Origin: Bacteroidetes bacterium UBA7674
GTDB taxonomy: Bacteria > Bacteroidota > Bacteroidia > Chitinophagales > Chitinophagaceae
Reading direction: 5' to 3'
Length of the DNA: 64,000 bases
NCBI GenBank assembly: GCA_002483105.1
Contig: DLHG01000013.1
Location: 806,001-870,000, forward strand
The first letter of the stretch is position 1. Each line of letters starts with the position of its first letter. Positions 16,600-25,027 of this stretch are shown piece after piece. The position numbers and the translations under genes were made by a program. The notes beneath the pieces are model-generated. The model did not search any database and had not been told where the DNA came from. It was given only the letters and a program-made list of their open reading frames with translations.

Positions 16600-18449
16600 T
16601 GAGTATGAAAGGAACTGTGATATATATAATACTACTATTGAGCCTTCTGGTTAACAGATCAAAGGCACAAGAGATGGTAGCGCCTATAGACCATAATCCA
16701 TTGCATCATGCACCTGTAAAAAAAACAGGCTTATATAAAAGCACGGCCTTATCATTGCCATTATTTGAAGATTTTACCGGCTACAGTCCATATCCTGACG
16801 GGACAATATGGGCGGATTACCAGGTATACATAAACAACACGATGGGCATAAGCCCGATAAGCAGGGGCGTTGCCACATTTGATGCACTGAACCAATATGG
16901 CCTGCCTTATGATACTATCAACAAGTTCACATTAAGATACGCAGACAGCCTTACATTAATGCCGCTGGATATTTCCACATTGTTGCCGTCTGATAGTGTA
17001 TATCTGAGTTTCTTTTACCAACCGGAGGGTAGAGGTTTTACACCTGAAACTGCTGATTCATTATTGTTGTTCTTTAAAAAGAGCAATGGCACATGGGTAA
17101 AAATGTGGTCGAGAGATGGCACGTCAGTCACACCCTTTACACAGGTAATGATCGGCGTGACAGACCCTGATTATTTCTATGCAGGCTTCCAGTTCCGTTT
17201 TGTAAACAAAGCATCAATTAATACCAGCGACGACCATTGGAGTATTGATTATATAAGAATGAATTCGGGCAGGAACTACCTGGATACAGCGGTAAATGAC
17301 GTGGCATTCACTTCAGACCCCGGCTTTATGCTCAATGACTATACTTACATGCCGTACAGGCAGTTTCTGGCTAATGCTAACGGGGAACGAAGTGCACAGA
17401 TATTTGATTCTATAAGGAACGGGTACAATTTTGCACAGAACGTAAGCTATGGTTTTTCAGCGCGTGAATCGGAGTCGGGTACTTTCCTGTTCAGCAACGG
17501 CCTGACCAATACCAGTATCGGTTCGTTTGAAACACAGGGAGTATCGCAGAGCACTTATACCAATACAGTACCTATCGGCAGCAACGTGCAGGACAAAGTA
17601 GTATTTGAGAATAAATTTTTTATACAGTCCGTGTCGCCAACCGACAATAAAAATAATGATACTGTAATTAAGGAACAGATATTTGATAACTACCTCGCTT
17701 ATGATGATGGTACTGCGGAGAAGGCCTACTATTTAAAATTGTCTCCCAGTCTTCCGGGCAAGTTGGCGATAGATCATCATCTTAATGAGCCTGACGTGTT
17801 GCAGGGGGTATCTATTTATTTTGGCAGGCAGGTTACTATGGGAAGCAACAAATATTTCTCTGTTGCGGTTTATCAAAAGCTGCAAGGGGTTGATGGTTCA
17901 CCCAGTGATGTTCTTATTGCACAAGAGGATATTAAGTTCCCGAGCTACTTAGAGGTAAATAATTTCTACAACTACAAGTTTGGCCCCGTAAATCTCCCCG
18001 CAGGCCAATTCTATATCGCGGTGATACAACCGGCACTTAGTGGCAGCGACAGTTTGTATTACGGGTTGGACGTGAACAGGCAGCAAGGTAATCATGCTTA
18101 TTATAATGTAGAGGGTACCTGGATAGAGTCAACTGTAAGTGGCGCTATCATGATACGCCCGCTTGTTGGGCAAACTGTTTGGGATACACGAATAGATCAC
18201 GAAAGCAAGGCGAATAATAATACACTCAATATCTATCCTAATCCGGCGAATGATCATATTATTTGTCATTATAAAGGAGATCGCGAGGCAACTTATACAA
18301 TCGTAAATATACAAGGTAGTATCTTGCTGCAAGGAAAGCTACCTGCCGATAGAAAGGTAGATGTGTCGGCACTACTGCCGGGAATGTATATGCTGCGTGT
18401 TGCCTCAGAGGGTGAGATAAGCGCACCACAAAAATTTGTAAAACAATAA
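16599..18449 (+). CDS. Secreted protein with T9SS type A sorting domain
   Basis: A roughly 616-residue exported protein with a signal peptide (MSMKGTVIYIILLLSLLVNRSKA) and a C-terminal T9SS type A domain (LNIYPNPANDHIICHY ... GMYMLRVASEG). The central part is beta-rich (LPLFEDFTGYSPYPDGTIW; WSIDYIRMNSG), a pattern common in Bacteroidota proteins encoded beside ddl and PASTA genes, but I do not recognise a catalytic family. The start at 16599 overlaps the upstream stop by one base; an in-frame ATG at 16605 is an alternative. The rhodanese gene follows 10 bases after the stop. Confidence 0.85.
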   Translation: MSMKGTVIYIILLLSLLVNRSKAQEMVAPIDHNPLHHAPVKKTGLYKSTALSLPLFEDFTGYSPYPDGTIWADYQVYINNTMGISPISRGVATFDALNQYGLPYDTINKFTLRYADSLTLMPLDISTLLPSDSVYLSFFYQPEGRGFTPETADSLLLFFKKSNGTWVKMWSRDGTSVTPFTQVMIGVTDPDYFYAGFQFRFVNKASINTSDDHWSIDYIRMNSGRNYLDTAVNDVAFTSDPGFMLNDYTYMPYRQFLANANGERSAQIFDSIRNGYNFAQNVSYGFSARESESGTFLFSNGLTNTSIGSFETQGVSQSTYTNTVPIGSNVQDKVVFENKFFIQSVSPTDNKNNDTVIKEQIFDNYLAYDDGTAEKAYYLKLSPSLPGKLAIDHHLNEPDVLQGVSIYFGRQVTMGSNKYFSVAVYQKLQGVDGSPSDVLIAQEDIKFPSYLEVNNFYNYKFGPVNLPAGQFYIAVIQPALSGSDSLYYGLDVNRQQGNHAYYNVEGTWIESTVSGAIMIRPLVGQTVWDTRIDHESKANNNTLNIYPNPANDHIICHYKGDREATYTIVNIQGSILLQGKLPADRKVDVSALLPGMYMLRVASEGEISAPQKFVKQ

Positions 18450-18459
18450 AGAATAGATA

Positions 18460-18780
18460 ATGCAGGAAATAACTGTAGATGAACTGAAGGCGCGCATAGA
18501 CGCAGGTGAAAAACTGAACGTAATAGATGTGCGTGAGCCTGCTGAATACCAGGAGTATAACCTGGGCGGTATGCTGATACCATTGGGACGAGTGATGGGT
18601 ATGCAGATAGATGAACTGGACGACATGAAGGATGAAGAGATCATTGTTCATTGCAAAGCAGGTAAGCGTAGTATGCAGGCTTGTATGTTCATGGAGCAAA
18701 TGGGCTTCACCAATTTGAAGAGTCTTGCAGGTGGTGCAGATGCATGGAAAGAAAAGTACGCTGATACTAAAGTGAATTAA
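18460..18780 (+). CDS. Single-domain rhodanese-like protein
   Basis: A 106-residue cytoplasmic rhodanese domain. The active-site loop is C65-KAGKR in IIVHCKAGKRSMQA, and the first strand carries the family motif NVIDVREPAEYQEYNLGG. Stand-alone rhodaneses move sulfane sulfur from thiosulfate or persulfides to cyanide or acceptor proteins. It sits 10 bases after a T9SS-protein gene and 24 bases before a conserved hypothetical gene, probably in one transcript, though this says little about its sulfur acceptor. Confidence 0.92.
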   Translation: MQEITVDELKARIDAGEKLNVIDVREPAEYQEYNLGGMLIPLGRVMGMQIDELDDMKDEEIIVHCKAGKRSMQACMFMEQMGFTNLKSLAGGADAWKEKYADTKVN

Positions 18781-18804
18781 AGACGAATAAGAGAGGAGGC
18801 AGGT

Positions 18805-19371
18805 ATGCACGAGATAGAACCTTTTTATAACTGGAGACATCTATATATGGCTGAAGAAGATGAGGATTCCCCGTTCTTCGGCAAAGAGTATAGTGAGTTT
18901 GAATTTTCCAATACCGTTTACAATTATTATATCCATCCGCAGTGGGACGAGTTTGGTTCCCGCACACTTTACCTGAAGATCATTTTTGCCGACTATGATT
19001 TCAACTACGCTATTATCGAAATGATAGGGGAGTGGAATGATGCTGTAGAGAATGACATCATGCAGCTAAAGCGTTCTATTATAGATGAGATGATACCCAA
19101 GGGCATCAACAAATTCATCCTCATAACAGAGAACGTTCTGAACTTCCACAGCAGCGACCAGGACTATTATGAGGAGTGGTATGAGGATATAAAAGATGAT
19201 GGTGGCTGGATAGTGGGATTAAATATGCCCGAGCAAACCCGTTACGATTTCGAGCGATCTCATATAGATAATTATGTAAAATTGATGGAGAACGTTAACT
19301 GGAGAACATTTCAGCCCCAACATGTGTTTCAGTTAGTAGATAATGCAATGTTGCGATTGGGAGATGGGTGA
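18805..19371 (+). CDS. Conserved hypothetical protein
   Basis: A 188-residue acidic, aromatic-rich protein without signal peptide or membrane helix. I do not recognise a named domain. The N-terminus is very acidic (MAEEDEDSPFFGKEYSEFEF) and the middle looks alpha/beta (TLYLKIIFADYDFNYAIIEMIGEW ... GINKFILITENVLNF ... WIVGLNMPEQTRYDFE). Such a protein is often seen next to the rhodanese gene in Bacteroidota, an impression from memory. It is the last gene of the ddl-to-rhodanese run; no hairpin terminator is visible before sdhC. Confidence 0.72.
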   Translation: MHEIEPFYNWRHLYMAEEDEDSPFFGKEYSEFEFSNTVYNYYIHPQWDEFGSRTLYLKIIFADYDFNYAIIEMIGEWNDAVENDIMQLKRSIIDEMIPKGINKFILITENVLNFHSSDQDYYEEWYEDIKDDGGWIVGLNMPEQTRYDFERSHIDNYVKLMENVNWRTFQPQHVFQLVDNAMLRLGDG

Positions 19372-19442
19372 TATTTATATAGTATTGTAAGTATAATGTC
19401 TTTCAATATTGGTTTTTACTTCCTTTTCTGCCCTCATCACAT

Positions 19443-19450
19443 TATCTTTG
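19443..19450 (+). promoter_or_regulatory. -7 box TATCTTTG upstream of sdhCAB
   Basis: An exact TAnnTTTG match lying 42 bases before the sdhC ATG. There is no clear -33 TTTG at the usual distance. It is the probable promoter of the three-gene sdh operon. Confidence 0.5.
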
Positions 19451-19492
19451 CAAAGATTTTACAAATAAATTACATAATTCCCCGGATTCGGT

Positions 19493-20161
19493 ATGAACTG
19501 GAAACAAGCATTTAGCACATCCATCGGTAAAAAGCTTCAAATGAGCTTAACCGGATTATTCCTCATTCTCTTTTTAGTTGTACACTGCTACATCAACGCC
19601 CAGATATTCTGGAATGATGGTGGTAAAAAATTTGAAGAAGCGGCCCACTTTATGGGTACTAACTTCATTATCCGTACTGTGGAGATAGGATTAACATTCT
19701 TTCTTTTGTTACACATCTTCCAGGGGTTGAACCTTTGGCTGAGGAACCGTTCTAAGCGTTCTGTTCGTTACGCCGTTTCTGCCGGCAGCGAGACAAGTGC
19801 GTGGTACCGCCGTTCTATGGGTATCCTTGGTTCACTACTTTTAATATTCCTGGTAATACACACCAGTAAATTCTGGATACCTAACCGTGCGTCGCAAATA
19901 GCAGGTAATGGTGAATTACCATTGTACGAGATGATGAAGCATGAGTTTCAATATCTCTGGGTGGTAGTGATCTATGTACTTGGTTGTATCACATTAGCAT
20001 GGCACTTAGTACATGGCTTCTGGAGTTCGTTCCAGACGTTAGGTTTAACAACCCACAGGTACAAGGGTATCATCAATGCAATTGGTGTTGCTTTTGCTAT
20101 CATAGTACCTGCGATATTCGCATTGATGCCGATTGCCTTCCACTTAGGTTGGATATCTTAA
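19493..20161 (+). CDS. sdhC: Succinate dehydrogenase/fumarate reductase cytochrome b subunit
   Basis: Membrane anchor of complex II, 222 residues with five hydrophobic helices, the type of the diheme single-polypeptide anchor (SdhC of the B. subtilis / Wolinella FrdC group) used by Bacteroidota. It starts FSTSIGKKLQMSLTGLFLILFLVVHCYINAQ, with histidines placed in the helices as heme ligands (VVHCY, LLLHIFQG, LVIHTSKFW, LAWHLVHGFW). No separate sdhD is expected and none is seen. It is followed by sdhA after 25 bases. Confidence 0.94.
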   Translation: MNWKQAFSTSIGKKLQMSLTGLFLILFLVVHCYINAQIFWNDGGKKFEEAAHFMGTNFIIRTVEIGLTFFLLLHIFQGLNLWLRNRSKRSVRYAVSAGSETSAWYRRSMGILGSLLLIFLVIHTSKFWIPNRASQIAGNGELPLYEMMKHEFQYLWVVVIYVLGCITLAWHLVHGFWSSFQTLGLTTHRYKGIINAIGVAFAIIVPAIFALMPIAFHLGWIS

Positions 20162-20186
20162 TTATTACTTTTTATCAACTGAACAT

Positions 20187-22163
20187 ATGCCACTCAATTC
20201 GAAAATACCCGCCGGAGAGCTCAATAAAAAGTGGGAAGATTACAAGTCAAGCTGTAAGCTGGTAAACCCGGCTAACAAGCGTTCACTTGAAATACTTGTA
20301 ATAGGTACCGGTCTTGCCGGTGCGTCTGCTGCCGCGGCTTTAGGTGAACTGGGTTACAAAGTAAAAACATTCTGCTTCCAGGATAGTCCGCGCCGGGCGC
20401 ACTCTATCGCTGCTCAGGGTGGTATCAATGCTGCAAAGAACTACCAGAATGATGGTGACAGTGTTCACCGCCTGTTCTACGATACAATTAAAGGTGGTGA
20501 CTACCGTGCCCGTGAAGGAAACGTTCACCGCCTGGCTGAAGTAAGTGCGAATATCATTGACCAATGTGTAGCGCAAGGTGTTCCTTTCGCCCGCGAATAT
20601 GGTGGATTGCTCAGCAACCGTTCTTTCGGTGGTACGCAAGTACAACGTACATTCTATGCTGCGGGCCAGACTGGTCAGCAGTTATTGATAGGCGCATACC
20701 AGGCATTGGAGCGCCAGATAGCATTAGGTAATGTTACTCAGTATTCCCGTCATGAGATGTTGGAGCTGGTAACTATTGATGGCAAGGCACGTGGTATCAT
20801 TGCCCGTGATCTTGTTAGTGGTAAGCTGGAGCGTTTCTTTGGTCATGCTGTACTATTATGTACGGGTGGTTATGGTAACGTATTCTATCTTTCTACCAAC
20901 GCAATGGGCTGTAATGTAACGGCTGCATGGAAGGCACACAAGAAAGGTGCATTCTTCGGCAACCCTTGCTATACACAAATTCACCCTACATGTATCCCTG
21001 TTAGTGGCGATCACCAGTCTAAGCTCACGCTGATGTCTGAGTCGCTGCGTAATGACGGACGTATATGGGTGCCAAAAGCACAGAACGATACCCGCAAGCC
21101 GGGAGATATACCTGAAGAAGAACGCGATTACTACCTGGAGCGCAGATACCCTGCCTTCGGTAACCTCGTTCCTCGTGACGTGGCTAGCCGTGCGGCTAAA
21201 GAGCGTTGCGATGCGGGTTATGGCGTAGGCGCTTCTAAAATGGCGGTATATCTGGACTACGCTGCTGCGATAGAAAGATATGGTAAGATAGAAGTGGGTA
21301 AGCAGGGTATCGCTAACGCTTCTAAAGAAACTATTACGCAACTGGGTAAAGATGTAGTAAAGGAAAAATACGGTAACCTCTTCGACATGTATGCGAAGAT
21401 CACGGGTGAAAATCCTTACGAAGTACCAATGCGTATCTATCCTGCCGTACACTATACAATGGGCGGTATCTGGGTGGATTATGAATTGATGACAACGGTT
21501 CCCGGTTTGTATGCATTAGGAGAGGCTAACTTCTCTGACCACGGTGCTAACCGCCTGGGTGCATCTGCACTGATGCAAGGATTGGCTGATGGTTACTTCG
21601 TGATACCTTATACTTTGGGTAATTACTTAGCGGATGATATCCGTACCAAGTCAATACCTACTGATCACCCTGCATTCGCAGAAGCTGAGAAGTCTGTGAG
21701 TGACCGCATCAACAAACTGATGAACATCAAGGGTAAGGAAAGCGTGGAAAGCTTCCACAAGCGTCTTGGTAAGATCATGTGGGACAAGTGCGGTATGGCC
21801 CGTAATGCAGAAGGACTGAAACAGGCTATAACAGAGATACAGGCATTGCGCAAAGAATTCTGGAGCAATGTATTTATACCGGGTGATGTGGATGAGTTCA
21901 ACCCTGAACTGGATAAGGCAGGCCGCGTGGCCGACTTCCTGGAGCTGGGTGAACTGATGTGCCACGATGCACTGAACCGTAACGAAAGCTGTGGTGGCCA
22001 CTTCCGCGAGGAATACCAGACAGAAGAAGGTGAAGCGCTGCGCCAGGATGATGGTTATATGTATGTAGCGGCCTGGGAGTACAAAGGTGAGAGCCAGTTT
22101 GAATTGCACAAGGAAGAATTGATCTACGATGTAGTTCATCCTTCAGCACGTTCTTACAAATAG
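20187..22163 (+). CDS. sdhA: Succinate dehydrogenase/fumarate reductase flavoprotein subunit
   Basis: Catalytic flavoprotein of complex II (succinate to fumarate, electrons to quinone), 658 residues. The FAD-binding site is ILVIGTGLAGASAAAALGELG near residue 31, HSIAAQGGINAAKNY contains the FAD-linked His region, and FARKEYGG-like FAREYGGLLSNRSFGGTQVQRTFYA and HYTMGGIWVD are present. RLGASALMQGLADGYF completes the fold. The C-terminus carries the capping helices. Sequence and length match the Bacteroidota form. It lies between sdhC and sdhB in the usual order C-A-B. Confidence 0.96.
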   Translation: MPLNSKIPAGELNKKWEDYKSSCKLVNPANKRSLEILVIGTGLAGASAAAALGELGYKVKTFCFQDSPRRAHSIAAQGGINAAKNYQNDGDSVHRLFYDTIKGGDYRAREGNVHRLAEVSANIIDQCVAQGVPFAREYGGLLSNRSFGGTQVQRTFYAAGQTGQQLLIGAYQALERQIALGNVTQYSRHEMLELVTIDGKARGIIARDLVSGKLERFFGHAVLLCTGGYGNVFYLSTNAMGCNVTAAWKAHKKGAFFGNPCYTQIHPTCIPVSGDHQSKLTLMSESLRNDGRIWVPKAQNDTRKPGDIPEEERDYYLERRYPAFGNLVPRDVASRAAKERCDAGYGVGASKMAVYLDYAAAIERYGKIEVGKQGIANASKETITQLGKDVVKEKYGNLFDMYAKITGENPYEVPMRIYPAVHYTMGGIWVDYELMTTVPGLYALGEANFSDHGANRLGASALMQGLADGYFVIPYTLGNYLADDIRTKSIPTDHPAFAEAEKSVSDRINKLMNIKGKESVESFHKRLGKIMWDKCGMARNAEGLKQAITEIQALRKEFWSNVFIPGDVDEFNPELDKAGRVADFLELGELMCHDALNRNESCGGHFREEYQTEEGEALRQDDGYMYVAAWEYKGESQFELHKEELIYDVVHPSARSYK

Positions 22164-22189
22164 TAGTTAACAAAAAGAAATTATTCCGC

Positions 22190-22960
22190 ATGGAACATTA
22201 TAACATGAACCTTACTTTAAAGGTTTGGAAACAGAAGAATAATAAAGACAAAGGCCGCTTTGAAACATACAAAGTGAAGGACATCTCTTCGGAAATGTCT
22301 TTCCTCGAAATGTTTGACGTACTGAACGAGCAATTGATAGCAGAAGGTAAAGAACCTGTTGCTTTCGATCACGATTGCCGTGAAGGTATCTGCGGTATGT
22401 GTAGTATGCATATTGATGGACGTGCCCACGGGCCATGGCATGAGACTACTACTTGCCAGCTCCATATGCGCCAGTATAAAGATGGCGATACCATCGTAGT
22501 AGAGCCATGGAGAGCTAACGCTTTTCCTGTTATCAAGGATCTGGTTACTGACCGTACTTCTTTTGACCGGATCATACAAGCCGGTGGTTACATATCTGTA
22601 AACACAGGTAATGCCGTGGATGCAAACTCTCTGCCTATCGAAAAGCAAAAAGCGGATGAAGCGTTCGCTGCTGCTGCATGTATCGGTTGTGGGGCCTGCG
22701 CGGCTGCTTGTCCTAATGCTTCTGCTATGCTGTTCGTATCGGCTAAGGTGTCTCACCTGGCATTATTGCCTCAAGGTGATCCGGAACGTAAGATGCGTGC
22801 TATGAATATGGTCAACCAGATGGATAAAGAAGGCTTTGGTAGCTGTACCAATATCGGTGCCTGCGAAGCTGAATGTCCTAAGGGCATTTCACTGGAAAAC
22901 ATCGCCCGCCTGAACAGGGAATACCTGGGTGCTGTATTCTCCGGTTCTTCTAACGAGTAA
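22190..22960 (+). CDS. sdhB: Succinate dehydrogenase/fumarate reductase iron-sulfur subunit
   Basis: Iron-sulfur subunit of complex II, 256 residues. The 2Fe-2S site is DHDCREGICGMCSMHIDG with a further Cys in TTCQLHM. The 4Fe-4S motif is CIGCGACAAACP, and the 3Fe-4S site is GSCTNIGACEAECPKGI. It relays electrons from FAD in SdhA to the heme/quinone anchor SdhC. The ATG at 22190 is 26 bases after the sdhA stop; an in-frame ATG five codons on (MNLTLKVWKQ) is a possible alternative start. A terminator follows at 22982-23007. Confidence 0.96.
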   Translation: MEHYNMNLTLKVWKQKNNKDKGRFETYKVKDISSEMSFLEMFDVLNEQLIAEGKEPVAFDHDCREGICGMCSMHIDGRAHGPWHETTTCQLHMRQYKDGDTIVVEPWRANAFPVIKDLVTDRTSFDRIIQAGGYISVNTGNAVDANSLPIEKQKADEAFAAAACIGCGACAAACPNASAMLFVSAKVSHLALLPQGDPERKMRAMNMVNQMDKEGFGSCTNIGACEAECPKGISLENIARLNREYLGAVFSGSSNE

Positions 22961-22981
22961 TATTTGAGTTAATATATTTAC

Positions 22982-23007
22982 AAGGCTGTCTGAATTAAGG
23001 CAGCCTT
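22982..23007 (+). terminator. Terminator of the sdhCAB operon
   Basis: A 9-bp stem (AAGGCTGTC / GGCAGCCTT, one G-T pair) with loop TGAATTAA, followed by TTCTTATTTTT. Confidence 0.8.
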
Positions 23008-23023
23008 TTCTTATTTTTCCGCT

Positions 23024-24217
23024 ATGATCAGACAAGTCTTTTCTTTTTTCTGCCTTTTGCTGACATTGGGCTTTTCTGCGAAGGCAGTTGATACTACAGC
23101 TGTAACTGCGTCGGTAGCAGTGCCTTCCGATACCAGCCGGCTACGCGTTAGCCTTGTTACCTGCGGTGTAGGTGATGAACTATATGCTTCATTCGGGCAT
23201 ACGGCTATCCGTGTTATTGACAGCAATAGAGGTATGGACTACGCTTTCAACTATGGCACGTTCAGCTTTGATGAGGATTTTTACCCCAAATTCATCCGCG
23301 GCAAACTTCTATATTATGTAAATACCGAAGGGTATAATTCATTTATAGGTTCATACGTATATGAGCGGCGCTCTGTGGAAGAGCAGGTTTTGCTTCTTTC
23401 AGGGGAGCAAAAGCGAAAATTATACGACTTCCTGCTCGAGAATGCCCTTCCTGAGAACAAGTTCTACAAATACGACTTCCTTTTCGACAACTGTGCTACC
23501 CGTATCAGGGACGTGTTCCCCCGGTCATTAGATACCGCGTTTACATTCGCACAGGTTTTGCCTAAAAATGAAAGCATCACTTTCAGGGACATGATAGACC
23601 ATTACCTGAGGAATAAGCACTGGGAGCGTTTCGGTATAGATCTTGCATTGGGCAGTCCTGTAGATGCGGTGATGAGCAATGCAGATGTAATGTTCTTGCC
23701 CGATTACCTGAGAGATGGCCTGGAAGGAGCCACTCTTAATGGACAAAAAGTATCCGGCCCCGCAGTATTATTATTGGATGGATCCAAACAAACAGAAGGT
23801 ACGCTAAACGGGCCATTAGTGCTGACTGCAGTAATTGCACTTCTAACCATACTCGGACTTACTGTTCCTAAGCTTAATAAATTAGGTAAAGTAATGTCGT
23901 CTATCTTATTGTTTGTCACCGGTTTACTAGGTTGGTTTTTTCTTTTCATGTGGCTGGGTACCGACCATCAGTCCTGCCAGAATAACTTCAATGTGCTATG
24001 GGCATTACCCACCAATTTGTTCCTTGTATTCAGGAAACCGAAGGGTGCGGGTAAGTATGCTGTGATAGCGATGGCGCTTATTGGCGTATCGTTGCTGTTG
24101 CATATCCTTAAAATACAGGAACTTCCCCTGTTGGAACTAGGGCCCTTACTGCTTTCTCTCGTCTTTATATATGGCACGATTTATAAGCGGAGTAAGGCTG
24201 TAGCTAACAACCGGTAA
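23024..24217 (+). CDS. DUF4105 / Lnb-type membrane protein
   Basis: A 397-residue protein with a signal sequence, a periplasmic domain (about 40-250) of the DUF4105 family and about four C-terminal membrane helices. The conserved His59 (ELYASFGHTAIRV) and Cys157 (FLFDNCATRIRD) look like the catalytic pair of a papain-like/NlpC-type acyltransferase fold. From memory, this domain is now linked to Lnb, the lipoprotein N-acyltransferase of Bacteroides that replaces Lnt, so triacylation of lipoproteins is a plausible role; paralogues may differ. The stop overlaps the ATG of the next gene by one base, implying co-expression with an alpha/beta hydrolase. Confidence 0.82.
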   Translation: MIRQVFSFFCLLLTLGFSAKAVDTTAVTASVAVPSDTSRLRVSLVTCGVGDELYASFGHTAIRVIDSNRGMDYAFNYGTFSFDEDFYPKFIRGKLLYYVNTEGYNSFIGSYVYERRSVEEQVLLLSGEQKRKLYDFLLENALPENKFYKYDFLFDNCATRIRDVFPRSLDTAFTFAQVLPKNESITFRDMIDHYLRNKHWERFGIDLALGSPVDAVMSNADVMFLPDYLRDGLEGATLNGQKVSGPAVLLLDGSKQTEGTLNGPLVLTAVIALLTILGLTVPKLNKLGKVMSSILLFVTGLLGWFFLFMWLGTDHQSCQNNFNVLWALPTNLFLVFRKPKGAGKYAVIAMALIGVSLLLHILKIQELPLLELGPLLLSLVFIYGTIYKRSKAVANNR

Positions 24218-25017
24218 TGATCACAATTCAAACATCACAAGACACCAGGCTCGCTTACCGTAAGGAAGGGCAGGGTCCGGCAATAGTATTAATTCACGGT
24301 TTTCCGGAAAACGGGGGATTGTGGCAACAAGTATGGCCAATATTGGCTGCTAAATTCACCGTTATTGTACCCGATCTGCCGGGAACAGGCGAAAGCGAAT
24401 TGCTCCCGGAATCCACAATGGAAAGCATGGCAGAGTGCATTGTTGCGATATTGAAGAATGAGAACATCGGTAAAGCAGTAATTGCAGGACACTCCATGGG
24501 AGGCTATGTCGCGCTTGCCTTTGCTGAGCGTTTCGGCGACATGGTTGAGGGTCTTTCATTGGTGCATTCCATAGCCTCGGCAGATAACGAGGAGAAGAAG
24601 GAAACCAGGAGAAAGTCTATTGCGTTAATAAGAAAAGGGGGCAAAGAACCGTTTATAAAGCAGATGATCCCGAACTTATTCTCGCCTTCGTTCAAAGAAG
24701 CTTATGGATCGGTGATAGAGGAACAGGTAAAAAGAGGCATGGAACTTGAGGCAGATAGTATGATAGCCTTCTACGAAGCGATGATAGCCCGCCCGGACAG
24801 GACAGATGTACTTAAGAGTGCAACATTTCCTGTTCAGTTTGTGTTAGGAGAAGATGATGCATTAATACCTTCTAATGTGGGATTGGAGCAAAGTAGGCTT
24901 TCAAGTTGTAACTTTGTTTCATTGTATAGTAATACCGGGCATATGAGTATGATGGAAGATCCCGAAAGATTATCGAAGGATCTGATAGACTTTGCTGATT
25001 ATTGCTACAGTATTTAA
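24217..25017 (+). CDS. Alpha/beta hydrolase
   Basis: A 266-residue alpha/beta-fold hydrolase. The oxyanion motif LIHGFPENG is at about residues 25-33, the nucleophile Ser93 is in AGHSMGGYV, the acid is probably an Asp in FVLGEDDALIP, and the His lies in SNTGHMSMMEDPE. There is no signal peptide. The cap region (about 120-200) is helical and charged. Translationally coupled to the DUF4105 gene (one-base overlap). The substrate is unknown. It differs strongly in sequence from the hydrolase at 13534, so the two are not recent duplicates. Confidence 0.9.
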   Translation: MITIQTSQDTRLAYRKEGQGPAIVLIHGFPENGGLWQQVWPILAAKFTVIVPDLPGTGESELLPESTMESMAECIVAILKNENIGKAVIAGHSMGGYVALAFAERFGDMVEGLSLVHSIASADNEEKKETRRKSIALIRKGGKEPFIKQMIPNLFSPSFKEAYGSVIEEQVKRGMELEADSMIAFYEAMIARPDRTDVLKSATFPVQFVLGEDDALIPSNVGLEQSRLSSCNFVSLYSNTGHMSMMEDPERLSKDLIDFADYCYSI

Positions 25018-25027
25018 TATTATTGAT

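Noticed and set aside
20856..21452. 198-codon frame antisense to sdhA
   Set aside because: sdhA is unambiguous on the plus strand and conserved along its full length; the antisense peptide has no domain and no promoter.
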